A stretch of DNA of 64,000 bases from Vibrio sp. D404a (GCF_030248535.1 NZ_JAHGAJ010000017.1:1-64000), one strand, 5' to 3'. Shown: positions 1 through 9,642, numbered from the stretch's first letter. Numbers and translations are program-made. Notes: generated by a model from the letters alone, not told the origin.

Positions 1-209
1 AAGAGATGGGCCGCTTTAAGCTAGGCTCTACGGTAATTAACCTATTCGCTAAAGATGCAATCAAGTTCGATGACAGCATGGCAAATGGTGAGAAAACGGT
101 TCTTGGTACACCTTTCGCGCACATCGCGTCAGCAGAAGCAGAAGCAGAAGCAGAAGCAGAAGCAGAAGCAGAAGCAGAAAAAGTACAACCGGATTCTGAG
201 CAAGAGTAA
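1..209 (+). CDS. psd: Phosphatidylserine decarboxylase, C-terminal end (partial)
   Basis: This is the 3' end of a gene that begins before the window; complete codons start at base 3. The visible part carries the [13 protein letters not shown] segment. In this family the Ser of the L-G-S-T motif is where the proenzyme cleaves itself and becomes the pyruvoyl cofactor of the alpha chain. The enzyme turns phosphatidylserine into phosphatidylethanolamine at the inner membrane. The oddity is the tail: after the conserved part come eight Ala-Glu dipeptides coded by a perfect GCAGAA tandem repeat, then a short acidic end. Family members usually stop soon after the conserved core, so the tail is probably a dispensable, length-variable extension. 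A strong terminator follows. The family call is firm; the role of the tail is unknown. Confidence 0.93.
   Translation, partial: EMGRFKLGSTVINLFAKDAIKFDDSMANGEKTVLGTPFAHIASAEAEAEAEAEAEAEAEKVQPDSEQE
132..179 (+). repeat. Hexanucleotide GCAGAA x8 microsatellite inside psd
   Basis: Eight perfect head-to-tail copies of GCAGAA lie in frame and encode (Ala-Glu)8 at the C-terminus of Psd. Because the unit is six bases, gain or loss of copies changes protein length without a frameshift. Confidence 0.97.
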
Positions 210-232
210 TCTCTACACTCAAAACGAATCAC

Positions 233-261
233 AAAAAGGCGAGCGATGAGCTCGCCTTTTT
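233..261 (+). terminator. Rho-independent terminator after psd
   Basis: A perfect 12-bp stem (AAAAAGGCGAGC with GCTCGCCTTTTT) encloses a 5-nt loop and ends in a T run, 24 bases after the psd stop codon. Confidence 0.93.
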
Positions 262-430
262 CATACTCCTCTTCGAAACAATAGCGAATCCCTTTCGCAA
301 ATATTGACTAAAAACAAAACAGTTGCCGAAAAGTTAAACGAGTTTCCAATTTTATAACAGCTGCCTAAGTATCGTGAAAACAGATAACTTACTCTATTTG
401 TAGATATTTTCTTCACAGGGGCTCTACTCC

Positions 431-1846
431 ATGCCTAGGCTTAATATTGGTGTTCTCATCAAGCTGCTGATCTGTTTTGCGATTCCATTGGGTGTGTTAT
501 TCATGCCTATTGATTCCATTCCCATTGACGACCTGACCCTAATTCAACATCGTCTTTTGGCTATCTTCTTGCTTGCTGCATTGTTGTGGGTACTAGAACC
601 CGTTCCGGTTTTCGCTACTTCGATTTTGATCATCACTCTTGAGGTGATCATGATATCGGACAAAGGGTTACACCTCTTTAGGCAGCCACCAGCAGGCCAT
701 GATTTAGGCGAACTGATCAAATACACCGATATCTTCAGCGCCTTCTCATCGCCAATCATCATTCTATTCATGGGTGGTTTTGCTCTAGCGATTGCAGCGT
801 CCAAATACGAACTCGACAACAACTTAGCTCGTGTTCTGTTAAAGCCCTTTGGCACTGAACCCCGCTACATCATGCTTGGTTTAATGTTGATCACCGCAGT
901 GTTCTCGATGTTCATGTCGAACACCGCAACCACGGTAATGATGCTGGCTCTACTCGGCCCGATTGTTGCCTCAGCGCCGAAAGGTGATTTAGGTATTAAA
1001 GCCTTGGTTTTGTGTATTCCAATCGCTGCCAACACAGGTGGTATTGCGACTCCGATTGGTACTCCACCGAACGCCATTGCATTGCAGTATTTAACCGGCG
1101 AAAACGCCATCGACTTCCTAAGTTGGATGATGATGGGTCTGCCGTTTGTGATCATTCAGCTCGCTATTGCTTGGGTTCTACTACAAAAGTTCTTCCCTTC
1201 TCAGCAGAAAAACATGGTGTTGAAGCTCGACGGGCAATTCAAAAAGAGTTGGCGCGCAATCGTAGTTTACATCACCTTTGCTGCAACGATTCTTCTATGG
1301 ATGACAACTAAGCTACACGGCATGAACACCTATGTGGTTTCTATCATCCCGCTAGCTGTATTTACCTTAACTGGCATCATGGGCAAAGAAGAGCTCAAGC
1401 TGATTAACTGGGACGTGTTGTGGTTGGTTGCCGGTGGTATTGCGATTGGTATCGGTTTAGACAAGACAGGGCTGGCAGCGGCACTGGCACATGCAATTGA
1501 CTATGAGTCACTCTCTCCAGCCGCTGTGGTACTAACGCTGTCTATCGTTTGTTGGTTGATGGCAAACTTCATGTCCAATACTGCCACCGCTAACTTATTG
1601 ATGCCGATTGCTGCAGCGATTGGTGCCTCTATGGAAAGCTTAGCGGCCATCGGTGGTCTGCAAGGGCTATTGGTTGTGGTCGCGTTCTCAGCATCACTCG
1701 GGATGATCTTGCCAGTATCGACACCGCCTAACTCACTCGCCTACTCGACTGGACTAATTGAAAGTAAAGACATGGCTAAGATGGGCGTTATCTTGGGCTT
1801 AGTTGGCCTTGCGATTGTCTACTTAGCGATGTTCCTATTCGTTTAG
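431..1846 (+). CDS. SLC13/DASS-family anion:sodium symporter (INDY-like)
   Basis: The 471-residue protein is hydrophobic throughout, with roughly a dozen membrane segments. It carries the two Ser-Asn-Thr signatures of the divalent anion:sodium symporter family, at residues 163-165 and 382-384, each followed by Ala-Thr. In the V. cholerae INDY carrier these two motifs form the substrate and sodium sites, so a di- or tricarboxylate (succinate-like) substrate is likely, though sulfate cannot be excluded. It differs from the longer carrier at 44266-46005 in lacking RCK domains. An AGGGG about ten bases before the ATG can serve as ribosome binding site. It stands alone between two terminators, so it is probably a single transcription unit. 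The family is clear; the substrate is inferred. Confidence 0.88.
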   Translation: MPRLNIGVLIKLLICFAIPLGVLFMPIDSIPIDDLTLIQHRLLAIFLLAALLWVLEPVPVFATSILIITLEVIMISDKGLHLFRQPPAGHDLGELIKYTDIFSAFSSPIIILFMGGFALAIAASKYELDNNLARVLLKPFGTEPRYIMLGLMLITAVFSMFMSNTATTVMMLALLGPIVASAPKGDLGIKALVLCIPIAANTGGIATPIGTPPNAIALQYLTGENAIDFLSWMMMGLPFVIIQLAIAWVLLQKFFPSQQKNMVLKLDGQFKKSWRAIVVYITFAATILLWMTTKLHGMNTYVVSIIPLAVFTLTGIMGKEELKLINWDVLWLVAGGIAIGIGLDKTGLAAALAHAIDYESLSPAAVVLTLSIVCWLMANFMSNTATANLLMPIAAAIGASMESLAAIGGLQGLLVVVAFSASLGMILPVSTPPNSLAYSTGLIESKDMAKMGVILGLVGLAIVYLAMFLFV

Positions 1847-1867
1847 ATCTCTCTTTTGTCCAAACTC

Positions 1868-1908
1868 GTCATAGCTCAATACTCTATTGAGCTATGACGC
1901 TTCTCTTT
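1868..1908 (+). terminator. Terminator after the SLC13 gene
   Basis: A perfect 13-bp inverted repeat (GTCATAGCTCAAT / ATTGAGCTATGAC) with a 5-nt loop is followed by a T-rich stretch, 21 bases after the stop codon. Confidence 0.85.
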
Positions 1909-2041
1909 TAAACACCACCCTCTACCTGAACTTAACTACTTCAAGCCTTCATGATTTTAAAGCTTAGCCAATCTAGTTCTTTGCGAACTCAGCGCTTTCG
2001 GGCATATTAACTCTCTTCGCTTTTTTACATGGATGTGAGCA

Positions 2042-2929
2042 ATGGGATTTGAATGGTTGGCCTTGGCGGCTGCGTTTTTGTGGGCAATCGCCAGCTTAAT
2101 GTCGGTAAAGCCGGCTCAACACTTAGGCTCGTTTGCCTATAGTCGTTGGCGTATGGGCTGTACGGCAATTATGCTTTCAACCATGGCTTGGCTCACCGGT
2201 GGCTGGGCAACTGTCGAAGCCGACCTTATCACCCCAATGATGCTGTCAGGCCTGATTGGTATCTTTATTGGAGATACAGCCCTATTTGCTTGTTTGAACC
2301 GCATGGGGCCACGTCAGGCCGGTTTGCTGTTCTCTTGCCATGCTGTCTTCTCCGCCATTCTTGGATACTTCCTGTTTAGCGAAAGCATGACCAGCTTAGA
2401 GCTTATCGGTTCCGCCTTGGTTTTCAGTGGCGTACTCACTGCCATTTTCTTTGGTCGTAAAGGACAAGCAAACAACCAACTAGAGACCATCAAAGGCACT
2501 GTTTGGATTGGCGTTGCGTTGGGCTTAACAGCAGCAATCTGCCAAGCATTGGGTGGTATTATCGCCAAGCCGGTCATGCAAACCAATATCGACCCTATTG
2601 CTGCCTCGGCAATTCGAATGATCACCGCCTTTATTGCGCACTCTGCATTTCGATTAACAGGTGCCAAGCTATCACGTGCAATCAACCCGATGAACGGCAA
2701 TATTCTATTCATTACTGCAATTAACGGCTTTCTTGCGATGGCGGTAGGCATGACGCTGATTCTATATGCGTTGCAAGAGGGGAATGTCGGTATGGTTGCC
2801 CTGCTCTCTTCAACTACGCCAATCATGCTGTTACCAATCTTGTGGATTTACACCAAGCAGAGGCCAAATATCTACGCATGGATTGGCGCTATTGTCGCAG
2901 TAGTAGGAACGGGGATATTGGTCAGCTAA
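2042..2929 (+). CDS. EamA/DMT-family transporter
   Basis: A 295-residue integral membrane protein of about ten predicted helices, built from two similar halves, which is the layout of the drug/metabolite transporter superfamily (EamA repeats). The first half begins with a tryptophan-rich helix (EWLALAAAFLWAIASL). The second half begins near residue 155. The C-terminal half contains the LLSSTTPIMLLP segment usual in this family. Substrates of such proteins range from amino acids to nucleotides and cannot be read from sequence. It lies alone on the plus strand and runs towards the oppositely oriented epmA with only 38 bases between the stop codons. Confidence 0.85.
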   Translation: MGFEWLALAAAFLWAIASLMSVKPAQHLGSFAYSRWRMGCTAIMLSTMAWLTGGWATVEADLITPMMLSGLIGIFIGDTALFACLNRMGPRQAGLLFSCHAVFSAILGYFLFSESMTSLELIGSALVFSGVLTAIFFGRKGQANNQLETIKGTVWIGVALGLTAAICQALGGIIAKPVMQTNIDPIAASAIRMITAFIAHSAFRLTGAKLSRAINPMNGNILFITAINGFLAMAVGMTLILYALQEGNVGMVALLSSTTPIMLLPILWIYTKQRPNIYAWIGAIVAVVGTGILVS

Positions 2930-2967
2930 TCTAACATTGCCAGAGTTAGCTGACTCAAAAGGAAGAG

Positions 2968-3942
2968 TTATGCTCTCGGGAAAGGAAAAGCCGTGACTTC
3001 ATCGATATGATCATGGCCCATAGCCAGCATGATCAGTCGGTCGATACCCAGCGCCACGCCCGCACAACTTGGCAAGCCCGCTTTAAGCGCTTCAATGAGA
3101 TGATAATCAATAGGTTGTGGCTCTAAGCCCATCTCGATACGCTTTTGGTTATCTTCCTCAAAGCGTTGCAGCTGCTCTTGCGGGTTATCCAACTCGTGGA
3201 ACCCGTTAGCCAATTCAATGCCTTTAAAGTAAACCTCGAAGCGATCCGCTACGCGATGGTCTTGAGGATTAATCTTAGCCAGTGCCGCTTGGGAAGCTGG
3301 GAAGTCATAAACGAACGCTGGAACGATTTGACCGATCTTTGGCTCCACACCGATGCTAAACAATAATTGCAGTAAGGTATCGCGATCCTCTTCTGGATCT
3401 GCAATATCACTCAGACCTAATTTACCTGCACAGATTTTCAGTTCAGCCATCGAACCTTCTAATGGGCAAACACCTAACACATTAAGAAATGCGTTCTGAT
3501 AAGTCATACGCTCAGCCTGATCTGATTTCAAAACCAGTTGCAGCAAATCATCCATCTCATCCATGAGCTTATGGTGGTCAAAGCCGACGCGATACCACTC
3601 CAACATCATAAACTCAGGGTTGTGATAACGACCGTTCTCTTCATTACGGAAAGCTTTCGCAATCTGATAGATACAGCCACTACCCGCAGCAAGTAAACGC
3701 TTCATGTGAAATTCTGGGCTAGTCATGAAAAATAGCTTTTGACCACCCGCGTACCCCGGTCCAACAAACTCGGTTTTAAAGGTATGTAAGTGCACGTCTG
3801 TCACCGTGGCATGACTCATGGCGGGAGTATCCACCTCCATCACATCACGCTCAAAAAAGAAGTCACGGATCTGACGAATCAGCAAAGCTCGTTGTTTCAG
3901 CTGCTTAATCGGCGCGGCTGGCTGCCAGTTAGAATTGTTCAT
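2968..3942 (-). CDS. epmA: Elongation factor P--(R)-beta-lysine ligase
   Basis: EpmA (PoxA/GenX/YjeA) is a paralogue of the lysyl-tRNA synthetase catalytic core. It attaches (R)-beta-lysine to the conserved lysine of elongation factor P. The 324-residue length matches the family: there is only the class II core and no anticodon-binding domain. Motif 2 is visible as [14 protein letters not shown] around residues 98-111. Motif 3 is the [15 protein letters not shown] segment near the C-terminus. Both partners are in the window, efp at 9917-10483 and epmB at 10517-11539, so the modification route is nearly complete here; a hydroxylase (EpmC) was not seen. The ATG at the 5' end fits the family start. 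Confidence 0.95.
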   Translation of the reverse strand: MNNSNWQPAAPIKQLKQRALLIRQIRDFFFERDVMEVDTPAMSHATVTDVHLHTFKTEFVGPGYAGGQKLFFMTSPEFHMKRLLAAGSGCIYQIAKAFRNEENGRYHNPEFMMLEWYRVGFDHHKLMDEMDDLLQLVLKSDQAERMTYQNAFLNVLGVCPLEGSMAELKICAGKLGLSDIADPEEDRDTLLQLLFSIGVEPKIGQIVPAFVYDFPASQAALAKINPQDHRVADRFEVYFKGIELANGFHELDNPQEQLQRFEEDNQKRIEMGLEPQPIDYHLIEALKAGLPSCAGVALGIDRLIMLAMGHDHIDEVTAFPFPRA

Positions 3943-4372
3943 GATATCGAGAATTACTCACTAAAAATGCTGAGGCGAAAGATACCGCTAGTTTAGCAAA
4001 AGATCATCTTTATCTTACTGCTGTAACGCGAAGCCATCTCAACACTGAGCTTGATAATTAAAGCCAAAAACAATTAATGAAACCAATAACAAACTGCTCA
4101 ATATCTGGCCTTTATCGAGAGAGTTATCTTACCTGTAGCACGCAACAAATTCTTGCCGTGACTACAATCACATATTCTAGAAAGTTTATGCCCTCACATG
4201 CATTACCGAAGCAAAACCCTAAATACATCAATTTTTGAAAGCACTTCCTCTCTTACACTGAACCTACCACTTAAGGCTTAGGTGCGATGAGCGGTTTCTA
4301 TCGTTCACTGATTCCTAAATCGGCTTTTTATAATAACAAGCGGAAAACTCCGCATCACACTGGAGGATAACT
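3943..4372. other. Intergenic region between divergent epmA and frdA
   Basis: About 430 bp without a convincing gene. It must hold the promoters of epmA (leftward) and frdABCD (rightward). I looked for a full TTGAT-N4-ATCAA FNR site and found only half-site matches, for example TTGAT at about 4050, so anaerobic control is expected from family knowledge but is not shown by the sequence. Confidence 0.6.
4304..4334 (+). promoter_or_regulatory. Candidate frd promoter
   Basis: A perfect TATAAT at 4329-4334 lies 38 bases before the frdA GTG, with a weak TTCACT -35-like element 19 bases upstream. The spacing is longer than ideal, as might suit an activator-dependent promoter. This is inference from motif matching only. 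Confidence 0.35.
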
Positions 4373-6205
4373 GTGAAGACAATTACCACAGATATCGCAG
4401 TCATCGGCGCAGGCGGCGCTGGTCTTCGTACTGCTATTGCAGCGGCTGAAGCTAATCCTGAATTAGAAGTAGCACTGATTTCTAAAGTTTACCCAATGCG
4501 TTCACACACTGTGGCGGCAGAGGGCGGATCGGCAGCTGTAATCAAGGACGAAGATAGCCTAGATAACCACTTCAACGATACTGTTGGCGGTGGCGACTGG
4601 CTATGTGAACAGGATGTTGTTGAATACTTTGTTGAAAACGCGACTCGCGAAATGATCCAAATGGAGCAATGGGGCTGCCCATGGAGTCGTAAAGAAAATG
4701 GTGAAGTAAACGTACGTCGCTTTGGCGGTATGAAGGTAGAAAGAACGTGGTTCGCAGCGGATAAAACCGGCTTCCACATGCTTCATACTCTGTTCCAGAC
4801 TTCGATGAAGTACGACCAAATCAAACGATTTGACGAGTACTTTGTGGTGGATTTGATCGTTGAAGAAGGCGAAGTACAAGGCCTTATCGCGATTCACATG
4901 TCTGAAGGTGAGCTTGTTACCATCAAAGCAAAATCGGTTGTGCTAGCAACGGGTGGCGCAGGTCGTGTTTACCACTGTAATACCAACGGCGGCATCGTAA
5001 CCGGCGACGGTATGGCAATGGCTTATCGCCACGGTGTTCCACTGCGTGATATGGAGTTCGTTCAATACCACCCAACAGGTCTACCGGGTACAGGTATCTT
5101 GATGACCGAAGGTTGTCGTGGTGAAGGCGGTATCATCGTCAACAAGAACGGCTACCGTTACCTACAAGATTACGGCATGGGCCCTGAGACTCCAATGGGC
5201 GAGCCGAAAAACAAATACATGGAACTGGGTCCACGTGACAAAGTTTCTCAAGCATTCTGGCATGAGCAGCAGAAAGGCAACACCATCAAGCACCCTCTTG
5301 GTGATGTAGTACACCTTGACCTTCGCCACCTTGGTGAAGAGTACCTGCAAGAGCGTCTACCGTTCATCTGTGAGCTAGCAAAAGCTTACGTGAACGTTGA
5401 TCCTGCAAAAGAGCCAATCCCAATTCGTCCGACTGTTCACTACACCATGGGTGGTATCGAAACCAACGGTGAATGTGAAACTCGCATTAAAGGTCTATTC
5501 GCGGTAGGTGAATGTGCTTCTGTTGGCCTACACGGTGCAAACCGCCTAGGTTCTAACTCTCTAGCTGAGTTCGTAGTATTTGGCCGCGTTGCCGGTGAAC
5601 ACGCTGTGAAACGCGCAGCAGAGTTCAAAGGCTGGAATGAAGAGTCGATCGCTAAGCAAGTCAAAGCAGTCGAAGATCGCATCGCAGCGTTGATGAACCA
5701 AGAAGGCGATGAGAACTGGGCTGATATCCGTACTGAAATGGGTCACACCATGGAAGCGGGTTGTGGTATCTACCGTCAAGAAGACTTGATGCAAGCAACC
5801 ATCGACAAGATCACCGAGCTAAAAGCGCGCTACAAGAAGATCAGCATTAAAGACAAAGGCAAGGTGTTCAACACTGACCTACTTTACGCTATCGAAGTGG
5901 GCTACGGCCTAGAAGTGGCAGAAGCAATGGTTCACTCAGCGATCCTTCGTAAAGAGTCTCGCGGTGCACACCAACGTCTAGACGACAACTGCACAGAGCG
6001 TGATGACGTGAACTTCCTGAAACACTCTCTCTCTTTCTTCAATGAAGATGCGGCTCCAACCATCGACTACAGCAACGTTAAGATCACCAAGTCTCAACCG
6101 AAAGCGCGTCTGTATGGTGAAGCAGCAGAGAAAGCGGCAGCCGCAGAAAAAGCAGCACAAGCCGACAAATCTCAAGATGAGAACCGTGAAGAGGAGCAAG
6201 CATAA
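4373..6205 (+). CDS. frdA: Fumarate reductase flavoprotein subunit
   Basis: Catalytic subunit of the anaerobic quinol:fumarate reductase, which reduces fumarate to succinate at the cytoplasmic face of the inner membrane. The N-terminus has the FAD dinucleotide fold ([11 protein letters not shown]). [10 protein letters not shown] follows, with His45 as the covalent FAD attachment residue. QYHPTG and [13 protein letters not shown] are substrate and FAD-capping motifs. The start is GTG, supported by GGAGG seven bases upstream. At 610 residues it is slightly longer than the usual about 600, owing to an Ala/Lys/Glu-rich tail after residue 580 that looks disordered. It overlaps frdB by one base (TAATG), so the two are translationally coupled. 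First gene of frdABCD. Confidence 0.97.
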   Translation: MKTITTDIAVIGAGGAGLRTAIAAAEANPELEVALISKVYPMRSHTVAAEGGSAAVIKDEDSLDNHFNDTVGGGDWLCEQDVVEYFVENATREMIQMEQWGCPWSRKENGEVNVRRFGGMKVERTWFAADKTGFHMLHTLFQTSMKYDQIKRFDEYFVVDLIVEEGEVQGLIAIHMSEGELVTIKAKSVVLATGGAGRVYHCNTNGGIVTGDGMAMAYRHGVPLRDMEFVQYHPTGLPGTGILMTEGCRGEGGIIVNKNGYRYLQDYGMGPETPMGEPKNKYMELGPRDKVSQAFWHEQQKGNTIKHPLGDVVHLDLRHLGEEYLQERLPFICELAKAYVNVDPAKEPIPIRPTVHYTMGGIETNGECETRIKGLFAVGECASVGLHGANRLGSNSLAEFVVFGRVAGEHAVKRAAEFKGWNEESIAKQVKAVEDRIAALMNQEGDENWADIRTEMGHTMEAGCGIYRQEDLMQATIDKITELKARYKKISIKDKGKVFNTDLLYAIEVGYGLEVAEAMVHSAILRKESRGAHQRLDDNCTERDDVNFLKHSLSFFNEDAAPTIDYSNVKITKSQPKARLYGEAAEKAAAAEKAAQADKSQDENREEEQA

Positions 6206-6969
6206 TGTCAGCGAATCGTATCCAAAAAGTAGACATTCTGCGCTACGACCCAGAGAAAGATGCAGAACCTTACATGCAGACTTTCGAAGTGCCTTTCGAT
6301 GAGACCATGTCAGTGCTTGACGCGATTGGTTACATCAAAGATCACCAAGACAAAGACCTGTCATACCGTTGGTCTTGTCGTATGGCGATCTGTGGTTCGT
6401 GCGGCATCATGGTTGATGGCGTGCCAAAGCTAGCGTGTAAGAGCTTCTTACGTGACTACCCGAATGGCCTGACTATCGAACCATTGGCTAACTTCCCAAT
6501 CGAGAAAGATTTGATTGTCGACATGACGCCGTTCATTGAACGCCTTGAAGCAATCAAACCATACATCATCGGTAACGACCGTAAGCCTGAAGACGGAACT
6601 AACATTCAGACACCAGAGCAGATGGCGAAATACAAACAGTTCGCTGGTTGTATCAACTGTGGTCTTTGTTATGCGGCGTGTCCTCAATTCGGCCTGAACC
6701 CTGAGTTCATCGGCCCTGCGGCACTGACTCTTGCTCACCGTTACAACCTAGACAGCCGTGACAATGGTAAAGATGAGCGTATGAAGCTTATCAACGGTGA
6801 AAACGGCGCTTGGGGCTGTACGTTTGTGGGTTACTGTTCTGAAGTATGTCCGAAGAAAGTAGACCCAGCAGCCGCGGTTAACCAAGGTAAAGTCGAGTCT
6901 TCTATGGACTTCGTGATCTCTATGTTCAAGCCTGACGGCACTCCAAAGAAAACAGCAGAGGAGGCGTAA
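6205..6969 (+). CDS. frdB: Fumarate reductase iron-sulfur subunit
   Basis: Carries electrons from membrane quinol to FrdA through three iron-sulfur centres. The ligand sets are all visible: an N-terminal plant-type 2Fe-2S site ([11 protein letters not shown] and a later Cys), then [12 protein letters not shown] and [17 protein letters not shown] for the 4Fe-4S and 3Fe-4S clusters. The 254-residue length is close to the usual 244. It begins at the ATG overlapping the frdA stop and is followed by frdC after a single base, as expected for a tightly coupled operon. Confidence 0.97.
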   Translation: MSANRIQKVDILRYDPEKDAEPYMQTFEVPFDETMSVLDAIGYIKDHQDKDLSYRWSCRMAICGSCGIMVDGVPKLACKSFLRDYPNGLTIEPLANFPIEKDLIVDMTPFIERLEAIKPYIIGNDRKPEDGTNIQTPEQMAKYKQFAGCINCGLCYAACPQFGLNPEFIGPAALTLAHRYNLDSRDNGKDERMKLINGENGAWGCTFVGYCSEVCPKKVDPAAAVNQGKVESSMDFVISMFKPDGTPKKTAEEA

Positions 6970-6970
6970 G

Positions 6971-7354
6971 ATGAGCAACCGTAAACCTTATGTTCGTCAA
7001 ATGAATCGTACGTGGTGGAGCAACCACCCGTTCTACCGCTTCTACATGCTACGTGAAGCAACCGTATTGCCATTGGTGTTATTTACCGTGTTCTTAACCT
7101 TCGGTTTAGGTTCACTGGTAAAAGGCCCAGAAGCGTGGCAAACATGGCTCGACTTCATGGCTAACCCACTGGTTGTTGGCATTAATATTGTCGCGCTACT
7201 GGGCAGCCTGCTTCATGCTCAAACCTTCTTCAGCATGATGCCGCAAGTGATGCCGATCCGCATCAAAGGCAAACTGCTTGATAAGAAGCTGATCGTTCTT
7301 GGTCAGTGGGCGGCAGTCGCATTTATCTCACTCATCGTTCTTGTTGTGGTTTAA
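6971..7354 (+). CDS. frdC: Fumarate reductase membrane subunit C
   Basis: A 127-residue hydrophobic anchor with three predicted transmembrane helices (around residues 27-50, 65-85 and 105-125). With FrdD it holds the FrdAB head on the inner membrane and forms the quinol site. The opening MSNRKPYVRQMNRTWW segment is characteristic of FrdC. It starts one base after frdB and is followed by frdD after 11 bases that include an AGGAG ribosome binding site. Confidence 0.95.
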   Translation: MSNRKPYVRQMNRTWWSNHPFYRFYMLREATVLPLVLFTVFLTFGLGSLVKGPEAWQTWLDFMANPLVVGINIVALLGSLLHAQTFFSMMPQVMPIRIKGKLLDKKLIVLGQWAAVAFISLIVLVVV

Positions 7355-7365
7355 GGAGCTGAATT

Positions 7366-7743
7366 ATGAACCCAAGTTACAAAGTAAATCGCGCTCCTAA
7401 ACGCTCTGATGAGCCAATCTGGTGGGGCCTATTTGGCGCCGGCGGTACTTGGTTTGCGATGATCACACCAATCACGATTCTTGTACTAGGCATCCTGGTA
7501 CCAATGGGCATTATTGATGCAGAAGCAATGAGCTACGAGCGTGTGTCTGGTTTTGCCACCAGCATCATCGGAGGTCTATTTGTGATTGGTACACTAGCTC
7601 TACCTATGTGGCATGCAATGCACCGTGTACACCACGGCATGCACGACCTTAAGTTCCACACAGGTGTTGCTGGCAAAGTTGCATGTTACGCATTTGCAGG
7701 CCTAATCAGCGCACTAGCTGTGATCTTTGTGTTTATGATCTAG
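7366..7743 (+). CDS. frdD: Fumarate reductase membrane subunit D
   Basis: The 125-residue second membrane anchor of fumarate reductase, with three predicted helices (about residues 28-50, 62-82 and 102-124). The [15 protein letters not shown] start and the [13 protein letters not shown] segment, rich in histidine between helices, are typical FrdD features. Last gene of the operon. The DNA directly after its stop codon is a tandem repeat array, followed by a terminator about 220 bases further on. Confidence 0.95.
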   Translation: MNPSYKVNRAPKRSDEPIWWGLFGAGGTWFAMITPITILVLGILVPMGIIDAEAMSYERVSGFATSIIGGLFVIGTLALPMWHAMHRVHHGMHDLKFHTGVAGKVACYAFAGLISALAVIFVFMI

Positions 7744-7748
7744 GTAAG

Positions 7749-7958
7749 AGCAGATACGAGATTCGAGTAAACGAGTTTCGAAGAGCTAAAAGCAGATACG
7801 GGATTCGAGTAAACGAGTGTCGAAGAGCTAAAAGCAGATTCGAGTTTCGGTAATCGAGATGCGAAGAGCTAAAAGCAGATACGGGATTCGAGTAAACGAG
7901 TGTCGAAGAGCTAAAAGCAGATTCGAGTTTCGGGTAATCGAGATGCGAAGAACTTAAA
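7749..7958 (+). repeat. Tandem array of about 42-bp Vibrio intergenic repeats
   Basis: Five head-to-tail units start at 7749, 7791, 7833, 7874 and 7916. Each starts AGCAGAT(A/T)CG, has a GTAA(A/T)CGAG core and ends CGAAGAGCTAAA. Units 2 and 4 are identical. Units 3 and 5 share a variant (AGCAGATTCGAGTTTCGG), so the array shows an 83-bp higher-order duplication. It lies in the untranslated region between frdD and its terminator. Related units occur near 15108, 15700, 17999, 18351, 19761, 20394 and 20511. Confidence 0.95.
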
Positions 7959-7964
7959 AATAGA

Positions 7965-7997
7965 AGCAGAGCTGGGTAAACCGGTTCTGCTTTTTTT
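7965..7997 (+). terminator. Terminator of the frd operon
   Basis: An 11-bp stem (AGCAGAGCTGG with CCGGTTCTGCT, two G-T pairs) with a 5-nt loop ends in seven Ts. It lies just past the repeat array. Confidence 0.88.
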
Positions 7998-8140
7998 GTT
8001 GCCGCTATATACCCTTACAAAGCGCGACTTACACTAGCTTACACGGCTCAAAATAATTAGTGATAATATTATCATTATAAGTACAACAATGTCATTTGGC
8101 AGATGACGGTCATACTTTAATGCAAAGCATGTCCAATAAA

Positions 8141-8178
8141 AAAGAGGCTGATACCTGTGTATCAGCCTCTTTGCTTTT
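8141..8178 (-). terminator. Terminator after the SPFH gene
   Basis: A perfect 13-bp stem (AAAGAGGCTGATA / TATCAGCCTCTTT) with a 6-nt loop. Read on the minus strand it ends in a T run, about 65 bases past the stop codon of the leftward SPFH gene. Confidence 0.88.
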
Positions 8179-8238
8179 CTAACCGTTACAGTAATCTGAA
8201 CTAATACAAGTAATCAGAGCTTTTGGTTACCTATGATC

Positions 8239-9642
8239 TTATTGCTGTGTGACCTTCTTGGTCTGGTCCATTAAGCCTAATGCACCGAAGCCGGTAATTA
8301 CATCCAAGTTGGTTTTCAGACCAGTTTGCTCACCACCACCTATGTAGTTCTGTGGCATCTGCACTTGGAAGTTTTGCAGATTATTGTACAGCGAGTTCGC
8401 TACATCGCGGTTCAGTTCAGCTAGGTACACCTCTCGGTTGGCACCTAAAGCGGCATATTTCGCTTTCAAGACTTCTGCTTCTGCTCGACCTTTTTCGAGA
8501 ATCGCTTTCGCTTCATATTCGGCAGATAAGGCATTGGCTTTTTGAATCGCTAGGTTGGCTTCTGCTGTTGCCAGTTCTTTCTCTTTTTCTACCTCAGCCA
8601 AGCGCTTGGTTTTCTCGACCTCGACGATTTCACGCTCAGCAATTTGGCGGGCAATTTCCACTTCCTTTTGCTGAGAAATAATCGCAAGTTCTTTGCTGCG
8701 CTGCGCGTCTTGAACTTCACGAGTACGCTGAATCTCTTTACGAAGCTGCTCAGTCTCGGCTTGCGCTTTTGAGGTTTCTTGCTCTTGAATCGCTCGGATT
8801 CGGTCTGCGACGAGACGCTTCTTGTCCGCCAATAGCTGATCTAGTTGTTTCTCTGGTTGAGGGTCGCCAATCGTCACCTGAGTTACTTGGATGCCATACT
8901 GCTGCAATGGGTTGTCCTGACGAATTGGTTGGCCAGTATTGTCCACAACAGGGACAGTCTTCCACACCAACTGATTGGTTCGCTGTAACTGGTTCGAGTT
9001 CGACTGGTTTGCCCCGACAGGTGCTAGCTCTAACTCTTCGACTTCTACTTGGCGACGCTCGGTCAGATAAATGCCTTCTCGGAGCTGGTCACCCAATTTA
9101 GATTTAAATTGGTTCAAGCCACCTTGGAAGAACTCTTCACCTGTGTATTGAGTAGCCGTAATCACGGTTACGTTACGCGCATTCTTTACCAGCAATGCAT
9201 CTATCAAGTTGCTGTTGTTACGAAACTCTTTATGCATCTTTTCCACGGCTTGCGGATCGTTGCTCAACTTAAAGCGAAACGTCACCGGGATCTCGCCAAT
9301 ATAAGTATCGGCAAAACGCACCTGCACCGGATCTAACCTCTGATAGAAGTCTTCTCCTTTGCTATTGCCAAAAGACACAGTGATCACTTGATCGTACTTG
9401 GTGATCTTTGACAAAAATGGCATGCGAAAGTGAATGCCTGGCTCGGTAAACACATCCAGTTCACCGGTGATATTATTTTGATGCACGTAGCTGTAACCGG
9501 CATCGGTCATCAGCACAGAGCTATTGATTGTTAAGCCTAACGCGAGCAGTGGTACACCAAATACCGCTGCTTTGAGTCCTTTATGTAGTAGCTGACGTCT
9601 CTCTTCTACTTTCAGACCTTTTCCTAAGCCTCTACTTTCCAT
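8239..9642 (-). CDS. SPFH/Band 7 (prohibitin-like) membrane protein
   Basis: A 467-residue protein with a short basic N-terminus, one membrane segment at about residues 26-45, then an SPFH/Band 7 domain (about residues 45-270). A long charged coiled coil rich in Glu, Lys, Arg and Ala follows (about residues 270-410), then a Gly-containing tail. Such proteins form large membrane-bound rings or scaffolds and often bind or regulate proteases such as FtsH. The exact client here is unknown. Segments such as VGANQSNSNQLQ make the SPFH part longer than a minimal domain. It is transcribed alone, with its own terminator. Family call is good; no symbol is assigned because HflK/HflC, QmcA and FloT were not matched. 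Confidence 0.82.
   Translation of the reverse strand: MESRGLGKGLKVEERRQLLHKGLKAAVFGVPLLALGLTINSSVLMTDAGYSYVHQNNITGELDVFTEPGIHFRMPFLSKITKYDQVITVSFGNSKGEDFYQRLDPVQVRFADTYIGEIPVTFRFKLSNDPQAVEKMHKEFRNNSNLIDALLVKNARNVTVITATQYTGEEFFQGGLNQFKSKLGDQLREGIYLTERRQVEVEELELAPVGANQSNSNQLQRTNQLVWKTVPVVDNTGQPIRQDNPLQQYGIQVTQVTIGDPQPEKQLDQLLADKKRLVADRIRAIQEQETSKAQAETEQLRKEIQRTREVQDAQRSKELAIISQQKEVEIARQIAEREIVEVEKTKRLAEVEKEKELATAEANLAIQKANALSAEYEAKAILEKGRAEAEVLKAKYAALGANREVYLAELNRDVANSLYNNLQNFQVQMPQNYIGGGEQTGLKTNLDVITGFGALGLMDQTKKVTQQ

Noticed and set aside
55..249. A frame with a Gln-Lys repeat overlapping the end of psd.
   Set aside because: It is the shifted reading of the GCAGAA repeat, opposite in phase to the clearly conserved Psd frame.
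3943..4372. FNR or NarL site controlling frd.
   Set aside because: Only half-site matches such as TTGAT were found; a full palindrome is missing, so no site is annotated.
7749..7958. Possible CRISPR array.
   Set aside because: The units abut with no unique spacers, the variation is spread over the whole unit, and there are no cas genes nearby.
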